A program made the position numbers and the translations under genes. Below, in pieces: positions 9,390-18,933 of a DNA stretch of 64,000 nucleotides. The stretch comes from Nocardia cerradoensis NBRC 101014. GTDB taxonomy: Bacteria; Actinomycetota; Actinomycetes; Mycobacteriales; Mycobacteriaceae. The notes beneath the pieces were generated by a model. The model saw only the letters and a list, made by a program, of their open reading frames with translations, did not search any database and was not told the DNA's origin. The first letter of the stretch is position 1. Every line of letters starts with the position of its first letter. The stretch covers positions 1 through 64,000 of the forward strand of contig NZ_BAFW01000217.1 in assembly GCF_000308535.1 (NCBI RefSeq). Reading direction: 5' to 3'.

Positions 9390-11036
9390 GTGAGCCGGTT
9401 CACCGAGGAAATGTTCGCGACCGCACAACGATCCCGCCGGGGGCTGATCACCGGGGAGCCGGAGACGCCGCTACGCCGGGGCTGGGATGAGATCCACCGC
9501 CTCGCACGGCGAATGGCCGGCGGGCTCGCGGCGGCGGGGATCGTGCACGGCGACGCTGTCGGTGTGCTGGCCGGTATGCCCGCCGATATCGCGCCGGCCT
9601 GCCAGGCGATCTGGATGCGCGGGGCGTCGATCACCATGCTTCATCAGCCGACGCCGCGCACGGATCTGCAACTGTGGGCCCGCGACACCGAGACCGTGCT
9701 GCGGATGATCGAGGCCCGCGCGGTGGTGCTGGGCGCGCCGTTCGAGGTGGCGGCGCCGCTGCTGGCCGAACGCGGCATCACCGTGGTCCTGACCGACGAG
9801 CTGGCCACCGGACCCGACACCGATCCGCTGCCGACCGAGGAATCCGATATCGCGCTCCAGCAGCTGACCTCCGGTTCCACCGGATCACCGAAGGCCGTGC
9901 GGATCACCCACGAGAACTTCTACGTCAACGCGTACGCCATGTTCGATCGGGTGAAGTTCCAGCTCGACCAGGACGTGATGGTCAGCTGGCTGCCGTTGTT
10001 CCACGATATGGGCATGGTCGGATTCCTCAGCGTGCCGATGCAATTGGGCGCCGAGGTGGTCTGTGTGACGCCGATGGACTTCTTGAAACGGCCGATCCTG
10101 TGGGCCGAACTGATCTCGAAATACCGCGGAACGGTCACGGCCGCACCCAATTTCGCCTATTCGCTGCTGACCCGCCGCTTGGCCCGCGCCGAGGACGGCG
10201 CCGTGGATCTGAGCAGTGTGCGGTACATGTGGAACGGCGCCGAACCGGTCGATCCCGACACCATGGACGCCCTCGCGGCGGCCGGGAAGCGTTTCGGGCT
10301 CAGCGCGTCCGCGCTCACTCCGGTGTACGGCATGGCCGAAACGACGCTGGCGGTGTCGATTCCGGATCCGGGCGTCGGGCAGGTCGTCGACATCGTCGAC
10401 GCGGATCTGCTCGAGGCGCTCGGCAAGGCGGTTCCGGCGACGGATCCGACAGCCCACCACGGCAATCTGCGCCGCCTGCCGCTGCTGGGCCGCCCGGTGG
10501 ACAATCTCGAGATCCGGGTGGTCGACGACGAACACCGGCCGTTGCCGACCCGGACGGTGGGCGTGCTCGAGGTGCGAGGGCCCGCGGTCACCGCGGGATA
10601 TGTCACCGTCGAGGGCTTCCGGCCCGCTCGCGACGCCGAGGGCTGGCTCGACACCGGCGATATCGGCTACGTGACCGAGGACGGATCCGTGGTGGTCTGC
10701 GGCCGGATCAAGGACGTGATCATCATGGGCGGGCGCAACATCTTCCCGACCGATATCGAACGCGCCGCGCTGCGCGTCGCCGGGGTGCGGCCGGGTAACG
10801 CGGTCGCGGTGCGCCTGGACGCCGGGCAGAAGCGCGAGAGTTTCGCGGTCGTGGTGGAGAGCAACGACTTTCAGGATCCCGAGACGGTGCGCCGGATCGA
10901 GCACGAGGTCGTGCACGAGGTCTTCACCGCGGTCGGCGCCCGCCCGCGCAGCGTCACCGTTCTCGGCCCGGGCGCGCTGCCGAAGACGTCCTCCGGCAAG
11001 TTGCGCCGCTCCGCCACCGCGGCGCATCTGAACTGA
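9390..11036 (+). CDS. Fatty acyl-AMP ligase / acyl-CoA synthetase family protein (Pks16-like)
   Basis: An ANL-superfamily adenylating enzyme of 548 residues that activates a carboxylic (probably fatty) acid as the acyl-AMP. Motifs are [18 protein letters not shown] (P-loop), [37 protein letters not shown] and the C-terminal catalytic lysine in [26 protein letters not shown] is typical of fatty acyl-AMP ligases. Start is GTG at 9390. Its closeness to pth and ispE and its size match the M. tuberculosis gene called pks16 (Rv1013). I cannot tell from sequence whether it loads a carrier protein or CoA. Confidence 0.88.
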   Translation: MSRFTEEMFATAQRSRRGLITGEPETPLRRGWDEIHRLARRMAGGLAAAGIVHGDAVGVLAGMPADIAPACQAIWMRGASITMLHQPTPRTDLQLWARDTETVLRMIEARAVVLGAPFEVAAPLLAERGITVVLTDELATGPDTDPLPTEESDIALQQLTSGSTGSPKAVRITHENFYVNAYAMFDRVKFQLDQDVMVSWLPLFHDMGMVGFLSVPMQLGAEVVCVTPMDFLKRPILWAELISKYRGTVTAAPNFAYSLLTRRLARAEDGAVDLSSVRYMWNGAEPVDPDTMDALAAAGKRFGLSASALTPVYGMAETTLAVSIPDPGVGQVVDIVDADLLEALGKAVPATDPTAHHGNLRRLPLLGRPVDNLEIRVVDDEHRPLPTRTVGVLEVRGPAVTAGYVTVEGFRPARDAEGWLDTGDIGYVTEDGSVVVCGRIKDVIIMGGRNIFPTDIERAALRVAGVRPGNAVAVRLDAGQKRESFAVVVESNDFQDPETVRRIEHEVVHEVFTAVGARPRSVTVLGPGALPKTSSGKLRRSATAAHLN

Positions 11037-11048
11037 TCGGGACGAGAG

Positions 11049-12152
11049 TTATCGCGGTACCGGATCCTCCGGCGCGTCCACCGGATAGCGGTCGCCGAGG
11101 GGGTGCCGGTCCCGGTACACGAACGCGGCGACCAGATCGTCGGCGACGCGGGCCAGATCGTCGCGGCCCTCGACCGCACCGCACCAATCCAGCGGCAGCG
11201 CGTCGAGGCCGTGGCGGGCGCCGAGGATGTTGCCGGCCACCGCACCGGTGGAATCGGAATCACCGGAGTGGTTGACCGACAACAGGAATGCGCGGCGCAC
11301 ATCCCCGGTCCGCTCGGCATCGAGCGCGCAGTAGACCCCGACGGCCAGACATTCCTCGGCCACCCAGCCCGCACCCACCTGCTCGACGCCCTCCGAGGTT
11401 CCGGCGCCCGCGTCGGCGGTGGCCACTGCCTTGCGCAGGGCGGCAGCGGTTTCCGCGCCACCGGCCACCGCCTCGACCTGCCTCGTGGTGTCCTGCACCG
11501 CGGTTCGCAGATCGGCGCCGTTCACGAGCCGGTCGATCAGAGCGGCGAACGCCCCGGCGGCCAGATATCCGGTGGGATGGCCGTGGGTGAGCTGGGCACA
11601 CCGCGCCGATGCCTGGAAGGCGGCCTCGGGGCCGAGGGCGGCCAATCCGAACGGCGCCGACCGCATGACCGTGCCGCATCCCTTGGAGTCCTCGTTCACC
11701 GGACCCGGCACGCCGACGGGATGTGGTTCGCGATAGCTCTGCGCCTGCCGGTTCAGCCCGCGCATACACGCGTTGCCCGGGGCGCGCACCGCGTACAGAT
11801 AGGGCAGACCCGCCAGCCAGCCGTCGGGACGCGGGTCGGGCGCGTGTTCGCGTTGCGTCCGCAGCCAGCGCAGATAGGCGCGGCGCAGAGCCGGCGCCGG
11901 GTCCGCCCCCGGCGCACACCGCAACAGTCCCTCGGCGGTGAACAGCGTCATCTGGGTGTCGTCGGTGATCTGCCTGGGCGCGGATTCGTCTGCCGCCGGG
12001 GCGAATCCGGTGAGCCCGTCGGGCCCGAACCGGTCGCGGATCTGGTCCAGTTTCAGGAATTCGATCGGCCAGCCCAGCGCATCACCGACCGCCCCGCCCA
12101 GCAACGTGCCCCGATACCGATCGAAAATCGTCGTGTAGTCCTGCACGGCCAC
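11049..12152 (-). CDS. ADP-ribosylglycohydrolase family protein (DraG-like)
   Basis: This 367-residue cytoplasmic protein carries the family signatures GTLLGGAVGDALGWPIEF and QITDDTQMTLFTAEGLL near the N-terminus and GDSDSTGAVAGNILGARHG near the C-terminus. The acidic residues in these motifs normally bind two Mg2+ ions. The family removes ADP-ribose from proteins or small molecules; the substrate cannot be named from sequence. Its start lies 20 bp from the pth stop on the same strand, so it may be the distal gene of an rplY-pth transcript. Confidence 0.93.
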   Translation of the reverse strand: MAVQDYTTIFDRYRGTLLGGAVGDALGWPIEFLKLDQIRDRFGPDGLTGFAPAADESAPRQITDDTQMTLFTAEGLLRCAPGADPAPALRRAYLRWLRTQREHAPDPRPDGWLAGLPYLYAVRAPGNACMRGLNRQAQSYREPHPVGVPGPVNEDSKGCGTVMRSAPFGLAALGPEAAFQASARCAQLTHGHPTGYLAAGAFAALIDRLVNGADLRTAVQDTTRQVEAVAGGAETAAALRKAVATADAGAGTSEGVEQVGAGWVAEECLAVGVYCALDAERTGDVRRAFLLSVNHSGDSDSTGAVAGNILGARHGLDALPLDWCGAVEGRDDLARVADDLVAAFVYRDRHPLGDRYPVDAPEDPVPR

Positions 12153-12172
12153 CGATCTTCGCAGAGGATCGC

Positions 12173-12751
12173 TCAGTGCAGTTGGTTCTGGGCGGTTTCC
12201 AGTCCCACGCGCAGCAGCAACTCCACCGCGTCGGCGGTCTGTTCGACCAGCACCGGAACCTCTTTGCGTTCGGGCGCGGAGAACGGTTTGAGCACGAAAT
12301 CGGCCGGATCCTGCCGGCCGGGCGGGCGGCCCACACCGAACCGCACCCGCAGATAGTCCTTGGTGGACAGGGCATTCGAGATCGAACGCAGCCCGTTGTG
12401 ACCACCTTCGCCGCCGCCGCGTTTGAGCCGGATGCTGCCGAACGGCAGATCCAGTTCGTCGTGGACGACGATGACCTCGGTGGGCGGCACCGAGAAGAAC
12501 CGGGCCAGCGCCGCGACCGGGCGGCCGGACAGATTCATATAGGTACGCGGCTTGGCCAGCAGCACCTTGCGCCCGTCGAGCCGGGCCTCGACCAGGTCGG
12601 CGCCCGATTTCTTGTGCACGGTGAACCGGCCGCCGATGCGCTCGGCGAGCACATCGGCGACCAGGAAACCGGCATTGTGCCTGGTGCGCTCGTATTCGGG
12701 CCCGGGATTACCCAGCCCCACCACGAGCGCGGGGGCAGTAGATTCCGTCAT
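12173..12751 (-). CDS. pth: Peptidyl-tRNA hydrolase
   Basis: Pth releases tRNA from prematurely dropped peptidyl-tRNA. From the ATG at 12751 the protein has 192 residues, the usual length, and begins [20 protein letters not shown]. The family motifs [18 protein letters not shown] (catalytic His), [24 protein letters not shown] and [12 protein letters not shown] are all present. The frame extends upstream to 12814, but that extension is basic low-complexity sequence and the ATG matches the family start. It follows rplY by 22 bp, the conserved rplY-pth order of actinobacteria. Confidence 0.97.
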   Translation of the reverse strand: MTESTAPALVVGLGNPGPEYERTRHNAGFLVADVLAERIGGRFTVHKKSGADLVEARLDGRKVLLAKPRTYMNLSGRPVAALARFFSVPPTEVIVVHDELDLPFGSIRLKRGGGEGGHNGLRSISNALSTKDYLRVRFGVGRPPGRQDPADFVLKPFSAPERKEVPVLVEQTADAVELLLRVGLETAQNQLH

Positions 12752-12773
12752 CGAAATCCGTTGAACGACCGAA

Positions 12774-13382
12774 TTATTCGGCGCTCTCGGCCTCGCCCTC
12801 GGCCTCGCCTTCACCCTCGCCCTCGACGGCCTCGGCGGCCGGAGCGACGATGATGTTGACGATCAGCGCCTCCGGGTCACCGGACAGGGCGGCGCCCTTC
12901 GGCAGCTCGACCTGACCGGCGGTGATCTGGGTGCCGGCCTCGGCGCCCTCGATCGAGACCTCGATGGACTCGGGCACGTTCAGCGCGTCGACCTCGATCG
13001 ACACGGTGGTGGCCTCCTGGGTGACCAGGGTGCCCGGGCCCGCGTCGCCGGCCAGCGCGACCGGCACGTCGACGACGACCTTCTCGCCACGCTTGACGAT
13101 CAGCAGGTCGGCGTGCTCGATGTAGCGGCGGATCGGGTGCACGACCACGGACTTGGTCATGGCCAGCTGCTTCTTGCCGTCGATCTCCAGGTTCAGGACG
13201 GCGTTGGTGCCGTGCTCACGCAGGATCGCGGCGAAGGCCTGGGCGTTGACGGCCAGGTGCTTCGGCGCCTCGCCGTGGCCGTACAGGACGGCGGGAACGT
13301 TGCCGTCGCGACGGGTGCGGCGCGCGGCGCCCTTGCCGAATTCGGTGCGGGTCTGAGCTGCGAGAACGCTGACGTCGGACAT
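12774..13382 (-). CDS. rplY: 50S ribosomal protein L25 (CTC/TL5 type)
   Basis: L25 binds 5S rRNA in the large ribosomal subunit. The 202-residue protein is the long form: an N-terminal 5S-binding domain (about 1-95, with [20 protein letters not shown]), then a C-terminal beta domain, and a Glu/Ala-rich tail ([15 protein letters not shown]). An AGGAG ribosome site precedes the ATG. It heads a minus-strand group with pth and the DraG-like gene. Confidence 0.97.
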   Translation of the reverse strand: MSDVSVLAAQTRTEFGKGAARRTRRDGNVPAVLYGHGEAPKHLAVNAQAFAAILREHGTNAVLNLEIDGKKQLAMTKSVVVHPIRRYIEHADLLIVKRGEKVVVDVPVALAGDAGPGTLVTQEATTVSIEVDALNVPESIEVSIEGAEAGTQITAGQVELPKGAALSGDPEALIVNIIVAPAAEAVEGEGEGEAEGEAESAE

Positions 13383-13663
13383 GACTGGAATACTCTCCTA
13401 CGGCTTTCCGGGGCGGACGGTGTGCTGGCCAGGTACTGTCCTGATTCGGACGGCCCTGGCGAAAGGGTCTGCTCGTCGGGCGATGACCGCACGACAACGG
13501 CCGGAAGCCGAGCCGCGTCGATCACGGTGTGCACTGGGTGCGACACCCTCGCCGAGACAACCTGAGAACAATAGCATGTAGCGGAAAACGCTTTCGCCCA
13601 GCACCCCGATGCGGTAATACGCGCCGGACGGGCAAACGCCTACGCGCTGGGCCCCGGGCCGGT

Positions 13664-14326
13664 TCAGGCGGATTCGGTCCGGAAGTGCGCCGCGTAGCAA
13701 TCCACGTAGCGGCGGCCCGAACGCATCGCCAACTCCGCCATGAGGTCGTCGGTCGCGGTGCGGACCGCGTCCCGATCGACCGGCAGGAAGGTGCGAGGCG
13801 CACCGAAGACGATGCGAACCTTGCCGAACCGCAGCAGCCGCCGCCCGCGCCGATTCACCCGGTCGGTCCCGCTGAGCGCCACGGGCACGACCGGTGCGCC
13901 GGTCCGCATCGCCACCCGGATCACCCCGGTGCGGCCGCGATAGACCCGGCCGTCCGGCGAACGGGTCCCTTCCGGGTGAATGCCCCACACCCCGCCCGAC
14001 TCCAGAATCCCGACCGCCGCGGCGAGCGCATCCGCCGATGCGGAACCACCGGAGCGATCGACGCGCACCTGCCCGGTCGCCGTCATCACCCAGCGATTGA
14101 TCCGCCCGCGCCACCCCGGCTCGTCGAAATACTGACTCTTGGCGAGGAAGGTGATCCGCCTCGGCAGCACGAGCGCCAGATAGAGGGAGTCGATCGCCGC
14201 CAGGTGATTCGCCGCGATGATCACCGGACCGTTCTTCGGAACGTGATGCAGCCCTTCGACTTTCGGCCGCCCCAGGATCCGCAGGACCGGACCGATCAGG
14301 ACGAACTTCAAAAGCCGATACCACAT
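13664..14326 (-). CDS. 1-acyl-sn-glycerol-3-phosphate acyltransferase family protein (PlsC-like)
   Basis: The protein belongs to the PlsC family, which acylates lysophosphatidic acid or related acceptors at the membrane. The HX4D catalytic motif is in IIAANHLAAIDSLYLA, and the substrate-binding motif is in GIHPEGTRSPDGRVYRGRTG. The ATG at 14326 lies six bases after GGAGG and gives MWYRLLKFVLIGPVL, a hydrophobic N-terminus that could touch the membrane; that start yields 220 residues. Upstream lie two tandem palindromes and a divergent TetR gene, suggesting repression by that regulator. Confidence 0.9.
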   Translation of the reverse strand: MWYRLLKFVLIGPVLRILGRPKVEGLHHVPKNGPVIIAANHLAAIDSLYLALVLPRRITFLAKSQYFDEPGWRGRINRWVMTATGQVRVDRSGGSASADALAAAVGILESGGVWGIHPEGTRSPDGRVYRGRTGVIRVAMRTGAPVVPVALSGTDRVNRRGRRLLRFGKVRIVFGAPRTFLPVDRDAVRTATDDLMAELAMRSGRRYVDCYAAHFRTESA

Positions 14327-14348
14327 ACACATCCTCCACGGCCGGATC

Positions 14349-14363
14349 GTAGACACTGTCTAC
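14349..14363. promoter_or_regulatory. Palindrome 1, probable TetR-type operator
   Basis: GTAGACACTGTCTAC is a perfect dyad with 7-base arms around one central base. It lies 23 bp upstream of the acyltransferase start. A nearly identical site follows 24 bp away centre to centre. The form fits a TetR-family operator, and a TetR gene begins at 14652 on the opposite strand. Confidence 0.7.
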
Positions 14364-14372
14364 GCGAGAGTA

Positions 14373-14387
14373 GTAGACAATGTCTAC
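14373..14387. promoter_or_regulatory. Palindrome 2, probable TetR-type operator
   Basis: GTAGACAATGTCTAC differs from the first site only in its central base. Two copies with a 24-bp centre spacing put both sites on nearly the same face of the helix, which suits cooperative binding by two repressor dimers. The sites are 265 bp from the TetR start, so they fit control of the acyltransferase best. Confidence 0.7.
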
Positions 14388-14651
14388 GCACACAATGTCC
14401 ATCCCGTCACTCCACCGCCGCTCGGTGAAGGCGATCACCGGCTCGGTTCGGCCCAGCGCGTCGGTCGGGCCCGGCAGCCGTCATCGCCCCTCTCGTTCGC
14501 GAGCCGGTTCAGCCGCAGGCTCGGCGGGTTCACTCGACTGGCGCGCGGCCGGCCGGACCCGCGCCTCGAACGCACGGTCCACACTGCCCACCTGCCCTGC
14601 GACCGGCACCGCCGGCGAAAGGACGCGGGATCGCACGCGACAATATGCGGC

Positions 14652-15206
14652 ATGGGTGTCGACGAACCGGTGCGGGAACGGCTGGTGAGCGCGGGTGTGG
14701 GGTTGCTGGAAGAGGTCGGGGCCGCGCAGCTCGGACTGCGGGCCATCGCCCGGGAGGCGGGGGTGTCGCACGGGGCGCCGCGGCGGTACTTCCCGACCCA
14801 CAACGCACTGCTGGCCGCCGTCGCGGTGCACGGATTCGCCGATCTGAGTGAGCGTTTCGCAGCCCACGAGAGCGAGATCCCGCGGGTGCGAATCGACCGG
14901 ATGGCCGGTGAATACATCGACTTCGCGGCACGGCGGCCGGAGATGTTCACCCTCATGTTCCGCCACGATCTGCTGCAAGGCTCGGGAGAGAACCTGCGCC
15001 GCACGACGATTCCGATCTACCAGGCGTGGGCGGATCTGGTCGCCGGCTGTGTGCGCGACCGCGCGGAAGAACGCGCCTTCGGCCTGTGGACGAATCTGCA
15101 CGGCATCGCCGCCCTGGTGGCGAACCGGAGTGTCGAGCTGATCGCGCCGGGCATCGACCTGGACCGGCTCGTCCTGGGCACGGTCGCCCAGCACCTGTCC
15201 GACTGA
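14652..15206 (+). CDS. TetR family transcriptional regulator
   Basis: This 184-residue regulator has an N-terminal helix-turn-helix (about 8-55) with ISLRAIAREAGVSHG-like spacing, here LGLRAIAREAGVSHGAPRRY. The ligand-binding domain follows, with MFTLMFRHDLLQGSGENL and FGLWTNLHGIAALV, resembling the WHG-type TetR C-terminal domain. The ATG at 14652 has no strong ribosome site. It is divergent from the acyltransferase; the two palindromes between them are candidate targets. The ligand is unknown, an acyl compound being a guess from the neighbour. Confidence 0.9.
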   Translation: MGVDEPVRERLVSAGVGLLEEVGAAQLGLRAIAREAGVSHGAPRRYFPTHNALLAAVAVHGFADLSERFAAHESEIPRVRIDRMAGEYIDFAARRPEMFTLMFRHDLLQGSGENLRRTTIPIYQAWADLVAGCVRDRAEERAFGLWTNLHGIAALVANRSVELIAPGIDLDRLVLGTVAQHLSD

Positions 15207-15341
15207 CCGAGACCCCGAGCCGGTCTGCGCACCCGCCCTGACCGGCAGTTTCCCTGGACCGCCGCTGTCCCCGGTGCGAGCCGAAGCCGCTCACTCACGT
15301 ATTCTGATGCTTTGTCCTGTCCCGCGAAGAGGAGCCGATCG

Positions 15342-16961
15342 GTGAATTCCCCCTCAGCCAGCACGACCACATCCGGGCGGGTGGCGCAGGAGGCGGAACG
15401 GCGGCGCACCTTCGCGGTGATCTCGCATCCGGACGCGGGTAAATCGACGCTGACCGAGGCCCTGGCCCTGCACGCGAAGATGATTTCCGAGGCCGGCGCC
15501 ATTCACGGGAAATCCGGCCGGAAATCCACCGTTTCCGACTGGATGGAAATGGAGAAGGCGCGCGGTATTTCCGTCAGCTCGACGGCACTGCAGTTCGAAT
15601 ACGGCGAGTGCGTGATCAATCTCGTCGACACGCCCGGCCACTCCGATTTCTCCGAGGACACCTACCGGGTGCTGACGGCCGTCGACGCCGCGGTCATGCT
15701 CATCGACGCCGCCAAGGGCCTGGAGCCGCAGACGCTCAAACTGTTCCAGGTCTGCCGCCACCGCGGCATCCCGGTGATCACCGTGATCAACAAATGGGAC
15801 CGTCCCGGACGGGCGCCGCTGGAACTGCTCGACGAGATCAGCGAGCGGATCGGCCTGACCCCCACGCCGCTGTTCCTGCCGGTCGGCATCGCGGGCGATT
15901 TCCGTGGGCTGCTGCGCCGCGGTCCCGAGGGCGCAGCCACCGAATACATCCACTTCACCCGGACCGCGGGTGGCGCGACCATCGCGCCGGAGGAGTCGTA
16001 CACGCCCGACCAGGCCGCCGCCCGCGAAGGCGAGCCGTGGGAGACCGCGGCCGAGGAGAGCGAACTGCTTTCGGCCACCGGCCAGGACCACGATCAGGAA
16101 CTGTTCCTCGCCGGGCAGACCTCGCCGGTCATCTACGCCTCGGCGATGCTGAACTTCGGCGTGCGGCAACTGCTCGACACGCTGGTGGCGCTGGCACCGC
16201 CGCCCGGACCCCGCGCCGACGTCGACGGCGCTCCACGGGAGCCGGCCGACCCGTTCAGCGCGGTCGTGTTCAAGGTGCAGGCGGGTATGGACGCCGCGCA
16301 TCGCGACCGGCTGGCGTTCATGCGCATCGTCTCCGGGGAATTCGAGCGAGGCATGGTCGTCACGCACGCTCAGACCGGGCGGCCGTTCGCGACCAAATAC
16401 GCGCTCACCGTCTTCGGCCGCGAGCGCGCGACCGTCGACACCGCCTATCCGGGCGATGTGGTCGGTCTGGTCAACGCGACCGCGCTCGCTCCCGGCCACA
16501 CCCTGTTCGTGGACAAGAAGGTGGAGTTCCCGCCGATTCCGTCCTTCGCGCCGGAACACTTCGCCACCCTGCGGGCGCGCAGCGCGGGCAAGTACAAGCA
16601 GTTCCGCAAGGCCATCGATCAACTCGACTCCGAGGGCGTGGTGCAGGTGCTGCGCAACGACCTGCGCGGCGACGCCTCCCCCGTCCTCGCCGCGGTCGGC
16701 CCGATGCAGTTCGAGGTGGTCACCGCCCGCATGCAGGCCGAATTCAACGTCGAAACGCAGCTGGACTTCCTGCCCTATCAGCTGGCCCGGCGCACCGATG
16801 CGGCCTCGTCGCCGGAGCTGGACCGCCAGCGCGGGGTCGAGGTCTTCACCCGCAGCGACGGCGTCATCCTGGCCCTGTTCAGCGACAAGTGGCGGCTGCA
16901 GTACATCGAGAAGGAAATGCCCGAACTGACGCTGGAACCGCTCGTCGCGACCGCGGACTGA
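15342..16961 (+). CDS. prfC: Peptide chain release factor 3
   Basis: RF3 is the GTPase that recycles RF1 and RF2 from the ribosome. The GTG at 15342 lies seven bases after GAGGAG, giving 539 residues; the in-frame TTG at 15312 is less likely. GTPase motifs are clear: SHPDAGKSTLTEAL (G1), RGISVSS (G2), VDTPGHSDF (G3), NKWDRPG (G4). The middle EF-Tu-like domain and C-terminal RF3 domain (FLPYQLARRTDA) are intact. There is no stop-codon interruption, and it is convergent with the next gene. Confidence 0.97.
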   Translation: MNSPSASTTTSGRVAQEAERRRTFAVISHPDAGKSTLTEALALHAKMISEAGAIHGKSGRKSTVSDWMEMEKARGISVSSTALQFEYGECVINLVDTPGHSDFSEDTYRVLTAVDAAVMLIDAAKGLEPQTLKLFQVCRHRGIPVITVINKWDRPGRAPLELLDEISERIGLTPTPLFLPVGIAGDFRGLLRRGPEGAATEYIHFTRTAGGATIAPEESYTPDQAAAREGEPWETAAEESELLSATGQDHDQELFLAGQTSPVIYASAMLNFGVRQLLDTLVALAPPPGPRADVDGAPREPADPFSAVVFKVQAGMDAAHRDRLAFMRIVSGEFERGMVVTHAQTGRPFATKYALTVFGRERATVDTAYPGDVVGLVNATALAPGHTLFVDKKVEFPPIPSFAPEHFATLRARSAGKYKQFRKAIDQLDSEGVVQVLRNDLRGDASPVLAAVGPMQFEVVTARMQAEFNVETQLDFLPYQLARRTDAASSPELDRQRGVEVFTRSDGVILALFSDKWRLQYIEKEMPELTLEPLVATAD

Positions 16962-16990
16962 CGGGTCTCGTTACCCGGCCCCGGGGCATG

Positions 16991-17551
16991 TCAGCCGATC
17001 GCCTCGTCCGGTTCTTCCTCGACCCGTCCGCCCGGGGTGTCCTCGATATTCGACACCACGGCCGGGATATCGGGCACCGAACCCGGCTCCCCGGTGATGA
17101 CGCCCCACCGGCTGGCGGTCAGGCGCAGACTCGGCAGGTCCGACAGTGACAGCACCACCTCGTAGGTCCGCTCGTACCCGGTGTGGGCGATGCGCCAATG
17201 CCCGTCGTCGCAGCGCACATACCGGTCGTTGTAGAACGCCGCCCCGCGCAGCAGCATGTTGTGACCGGGGATGAGGACGGTGTCGGCCAGGTACCAGGTG
17301 CCGGTCGCCGCATCGCCGTCGATATCGATCTCGGGATGGTCGCACCGATGTTCGGTGATGACGTGGGGCCCGAGAGTATTGCGCATGAACGCCAGGAACG
17401 CATCACGCGACTCGAACTGCAGGTACTCGCTGTAGGTCGCCGTCGCCTCCGGGATCATCGTGTCGGCGAAGTCTTCCCACGATTTGGTGTCGAGCGCTCT
17501 CAGGTACCGGAACTTCAGCCGGCTGATCGCGGAGACGGCATCGGAATCCAT
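16991..17551 (-). CDS. Nuclear transport factor 2-like (SnoaL-type) protein
   Basis: The protein has 186 residues with an NTF2/SnoaL-like fold: an N-terminal helix pattern ISRLKFRYLRALDTKSWEDF, then FADTMIPEATATYSEYL, and beta strands ending in HWRIAHTGYERTYEVV. Family members bind small hydrophobic molecules in a cone-shaped pocket, and some are isomerases or dehydratases. No catalytic residue can be assigned here. The last 45 residues are acidic and lie beyond the usual fold. It is transcribed alone. Confidence 0.82.
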   Translation of the reverse strand: MDSDAVSAISRLKFRYLRALDTKSWEDFADTMIPEATATYSEYLQFESRDAFLAFMRNTLGPHVITEHRCDHPEIDIDGDAATGTWYLADTVLIPGHNMLLRGAAFYNDRYVRCDDGHWRIAHTGYERTYEVVLSLSDLPSLRLTASRWGVITGEPGSVPDIPAVVSNIEDTPGGRVEEEPDEAIG

Positions 17552-17641
17552 ACCTCAACAATCCCACCGGATCCGGCGAATCTGCGCAGATCGGAAAATA
17601 GGTATCGTATCGCTACACAGCGTTGACCGGCGGCCTGCGGA

Positions 17642-18514
17642 TCAGGACCCGTTGATGGTGAAGCAGGTCTTGCAGAAGTCCTCGCCGAATTCGGTGAGGC
17701 GCAGGCTCTTTCGCACGATCTTGGGCACCCGGCCGGCCTGCTTGAGCGCCGATTCCACGATCGGCTGCACCTCGAGCACCATATAACGGCTCAGCACCAC
17801 CGGATCGTCGGAAGTGGTCAGCAGACCGAGCCGGTTCAGATTGATCAAGTACAGCCGTGACCGGTCCGGATACCGCACGCCGGCCTGCTCCGGGACCGAG
17901 GTCAGATCTCCGGCGACCAGCTCGGAACCGATCCCCAGCGGCCGGTTGGTGCGCACGTCGACCGAGGGCTGCGGCCCGTTGATGGCCATGAACCGCAGAA
18001 TCCGCGCCTCGTCCGAGGACAGCTGATCGAGGATGCGGTCGTAGGCCGGATGCACTTCCTCGGTGAAGTACACATCGGCCGAGCGCGCGAGCAGATTGTC
18101 GCCGCGGCGGCGCAGATCGACCAGGGTCGACGAGCGGACCAGCCCGCCGGTCGACGGCCCGGGTGTCTGGCCGTTGGTGGGGACGTAGCTGACGATCTCG
18201 CGCACCGAGCCCTCGGTGACGCCGAGGACGCTGCGGGCGACGGACTGCAGTGCGGCTCCGGTGCGTTCGGCGATCTCGGTGGAGGATTCGCCGTCCAGCG
18301 CGGCCTGGGCGATCTGCTTGGTGACCTCGAGGCCGGTGCCGACGGCCCACTGGCCGCCGCGGACCGCGGTCCCGGCAGCCAGGCCGGCTGCCCGGAAGAC
18401 GCCGCGGATCATGCGGGCTTCGTTGCTGATCTGCCGCTTCTCCACGTCCGAGCTGCGTTCCACAGCGCGGGAACCGGGTCGGACCACATCCTGTCCGGTC
18501 CTGTCGTCTGTCAC
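17642..18514 (-). CDS. Abi-alpha (DUF4393-like) family protein, paralogue 1
   Basis: The 290-residue protein starts with GTG at 18514 after GGAG. Residues about 38-65 (VFRAAGLAAGTAVRGGQWAV) are Ala/Gly-rich and amphipathic. The core is ARSADVYFTEEVHPAYDRIL, SSDEARILRFMAINGPQPSV and DVRTNRPL, then YLINLNRLGLLTTSDDP near the end. This resembles the Abi-alpha/DUF4393 family, whose name comes from abortive infection, though a defence role is not shown for most members. It closes with LTEFGEDFCKTCFTINGS, two cysteines. It is divergent from a DUF445 gene that overlaps a paralogue of itself. Confidence 0.75.
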   Translation of the reverse strand: MTDDRTGQDVVRPGSRAVERSSDVEKRQISNEARMIRGVFRAAGLAAGTAVRGGQWAVGTGLEVTKQIAQAALDGESSTEIAERTGAALQSVARSVLGVTEGSVREIVSYVPTNGQTPGPSTGGLVRSSTLVDLRRRGDNLLARSADVYFTEEVHPAYDRILDQLSSDEARILRFMAINGPQPSVDVRTNRPLGIGSELVAGDLTSVPEQAGVRYPDRSRLYLINLNRLGLLTTSDDPVVLSRYMVLEVQPIVESALKQAGRVPKIVRKSLRLTEFGEDFCKTCFTINGS

Positions 18515-18933
18515 GTCATTCTCCGAATATCGCCAGGTGAACGAGTCCGCTCACATATTCTTACCGCACCCTGAAGGCCACCGGCCATGTTCGGCGGCTC
18601 TCGGCCATGAGCGCCGACACCCGCCCAGCGATAGCGGCATGAATGTGGTTCCGGTCATTCTTGCGGCTGCCGCTGTCCGGTGCGACATTCCGATCACGCG
18701 ATGTGATCGAAGTCTCCGCCATACGCTACCGCGTACCAGCTTTCCGCCCCGAATTGGATAGCGACTTCCACGGCGGCCTCCGTGGTTACGCAGGCTGCCG
18801 CCTCCGGCCGCGTCGCTACAGTCGCCAATTGGACCCGTTTCCTGAATTCACAGTAAGGTTCGCCTGGCCGACGGGGTACGTTGTAGTGCCGGTGTGACGG
18901 CGGTCACCGGTAAGGGGTCGGCAGGAGGGTGTC
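18515..18933 (+). other. Divergent intergenic region between Abi-alpha paralogue 1 and the DUF445 gene
   Basis: This 419-bp stretch must hold promoters for both directions. An AGGAGGG ribosome site stands four bases before the GTG at 18934. TAAGGTTCGCCTGGCC at about 18854 resembles an iron box only partly. No other element or convincing small gene is visible. Confidence 0.5.

Noticed and set aside
18850-18875. TAAGGTTCGCCTGGCC resembling an IdeR iron box
   Set aside because: Only about 12-13 of 19 positions fit the consensus and the second half is poor.
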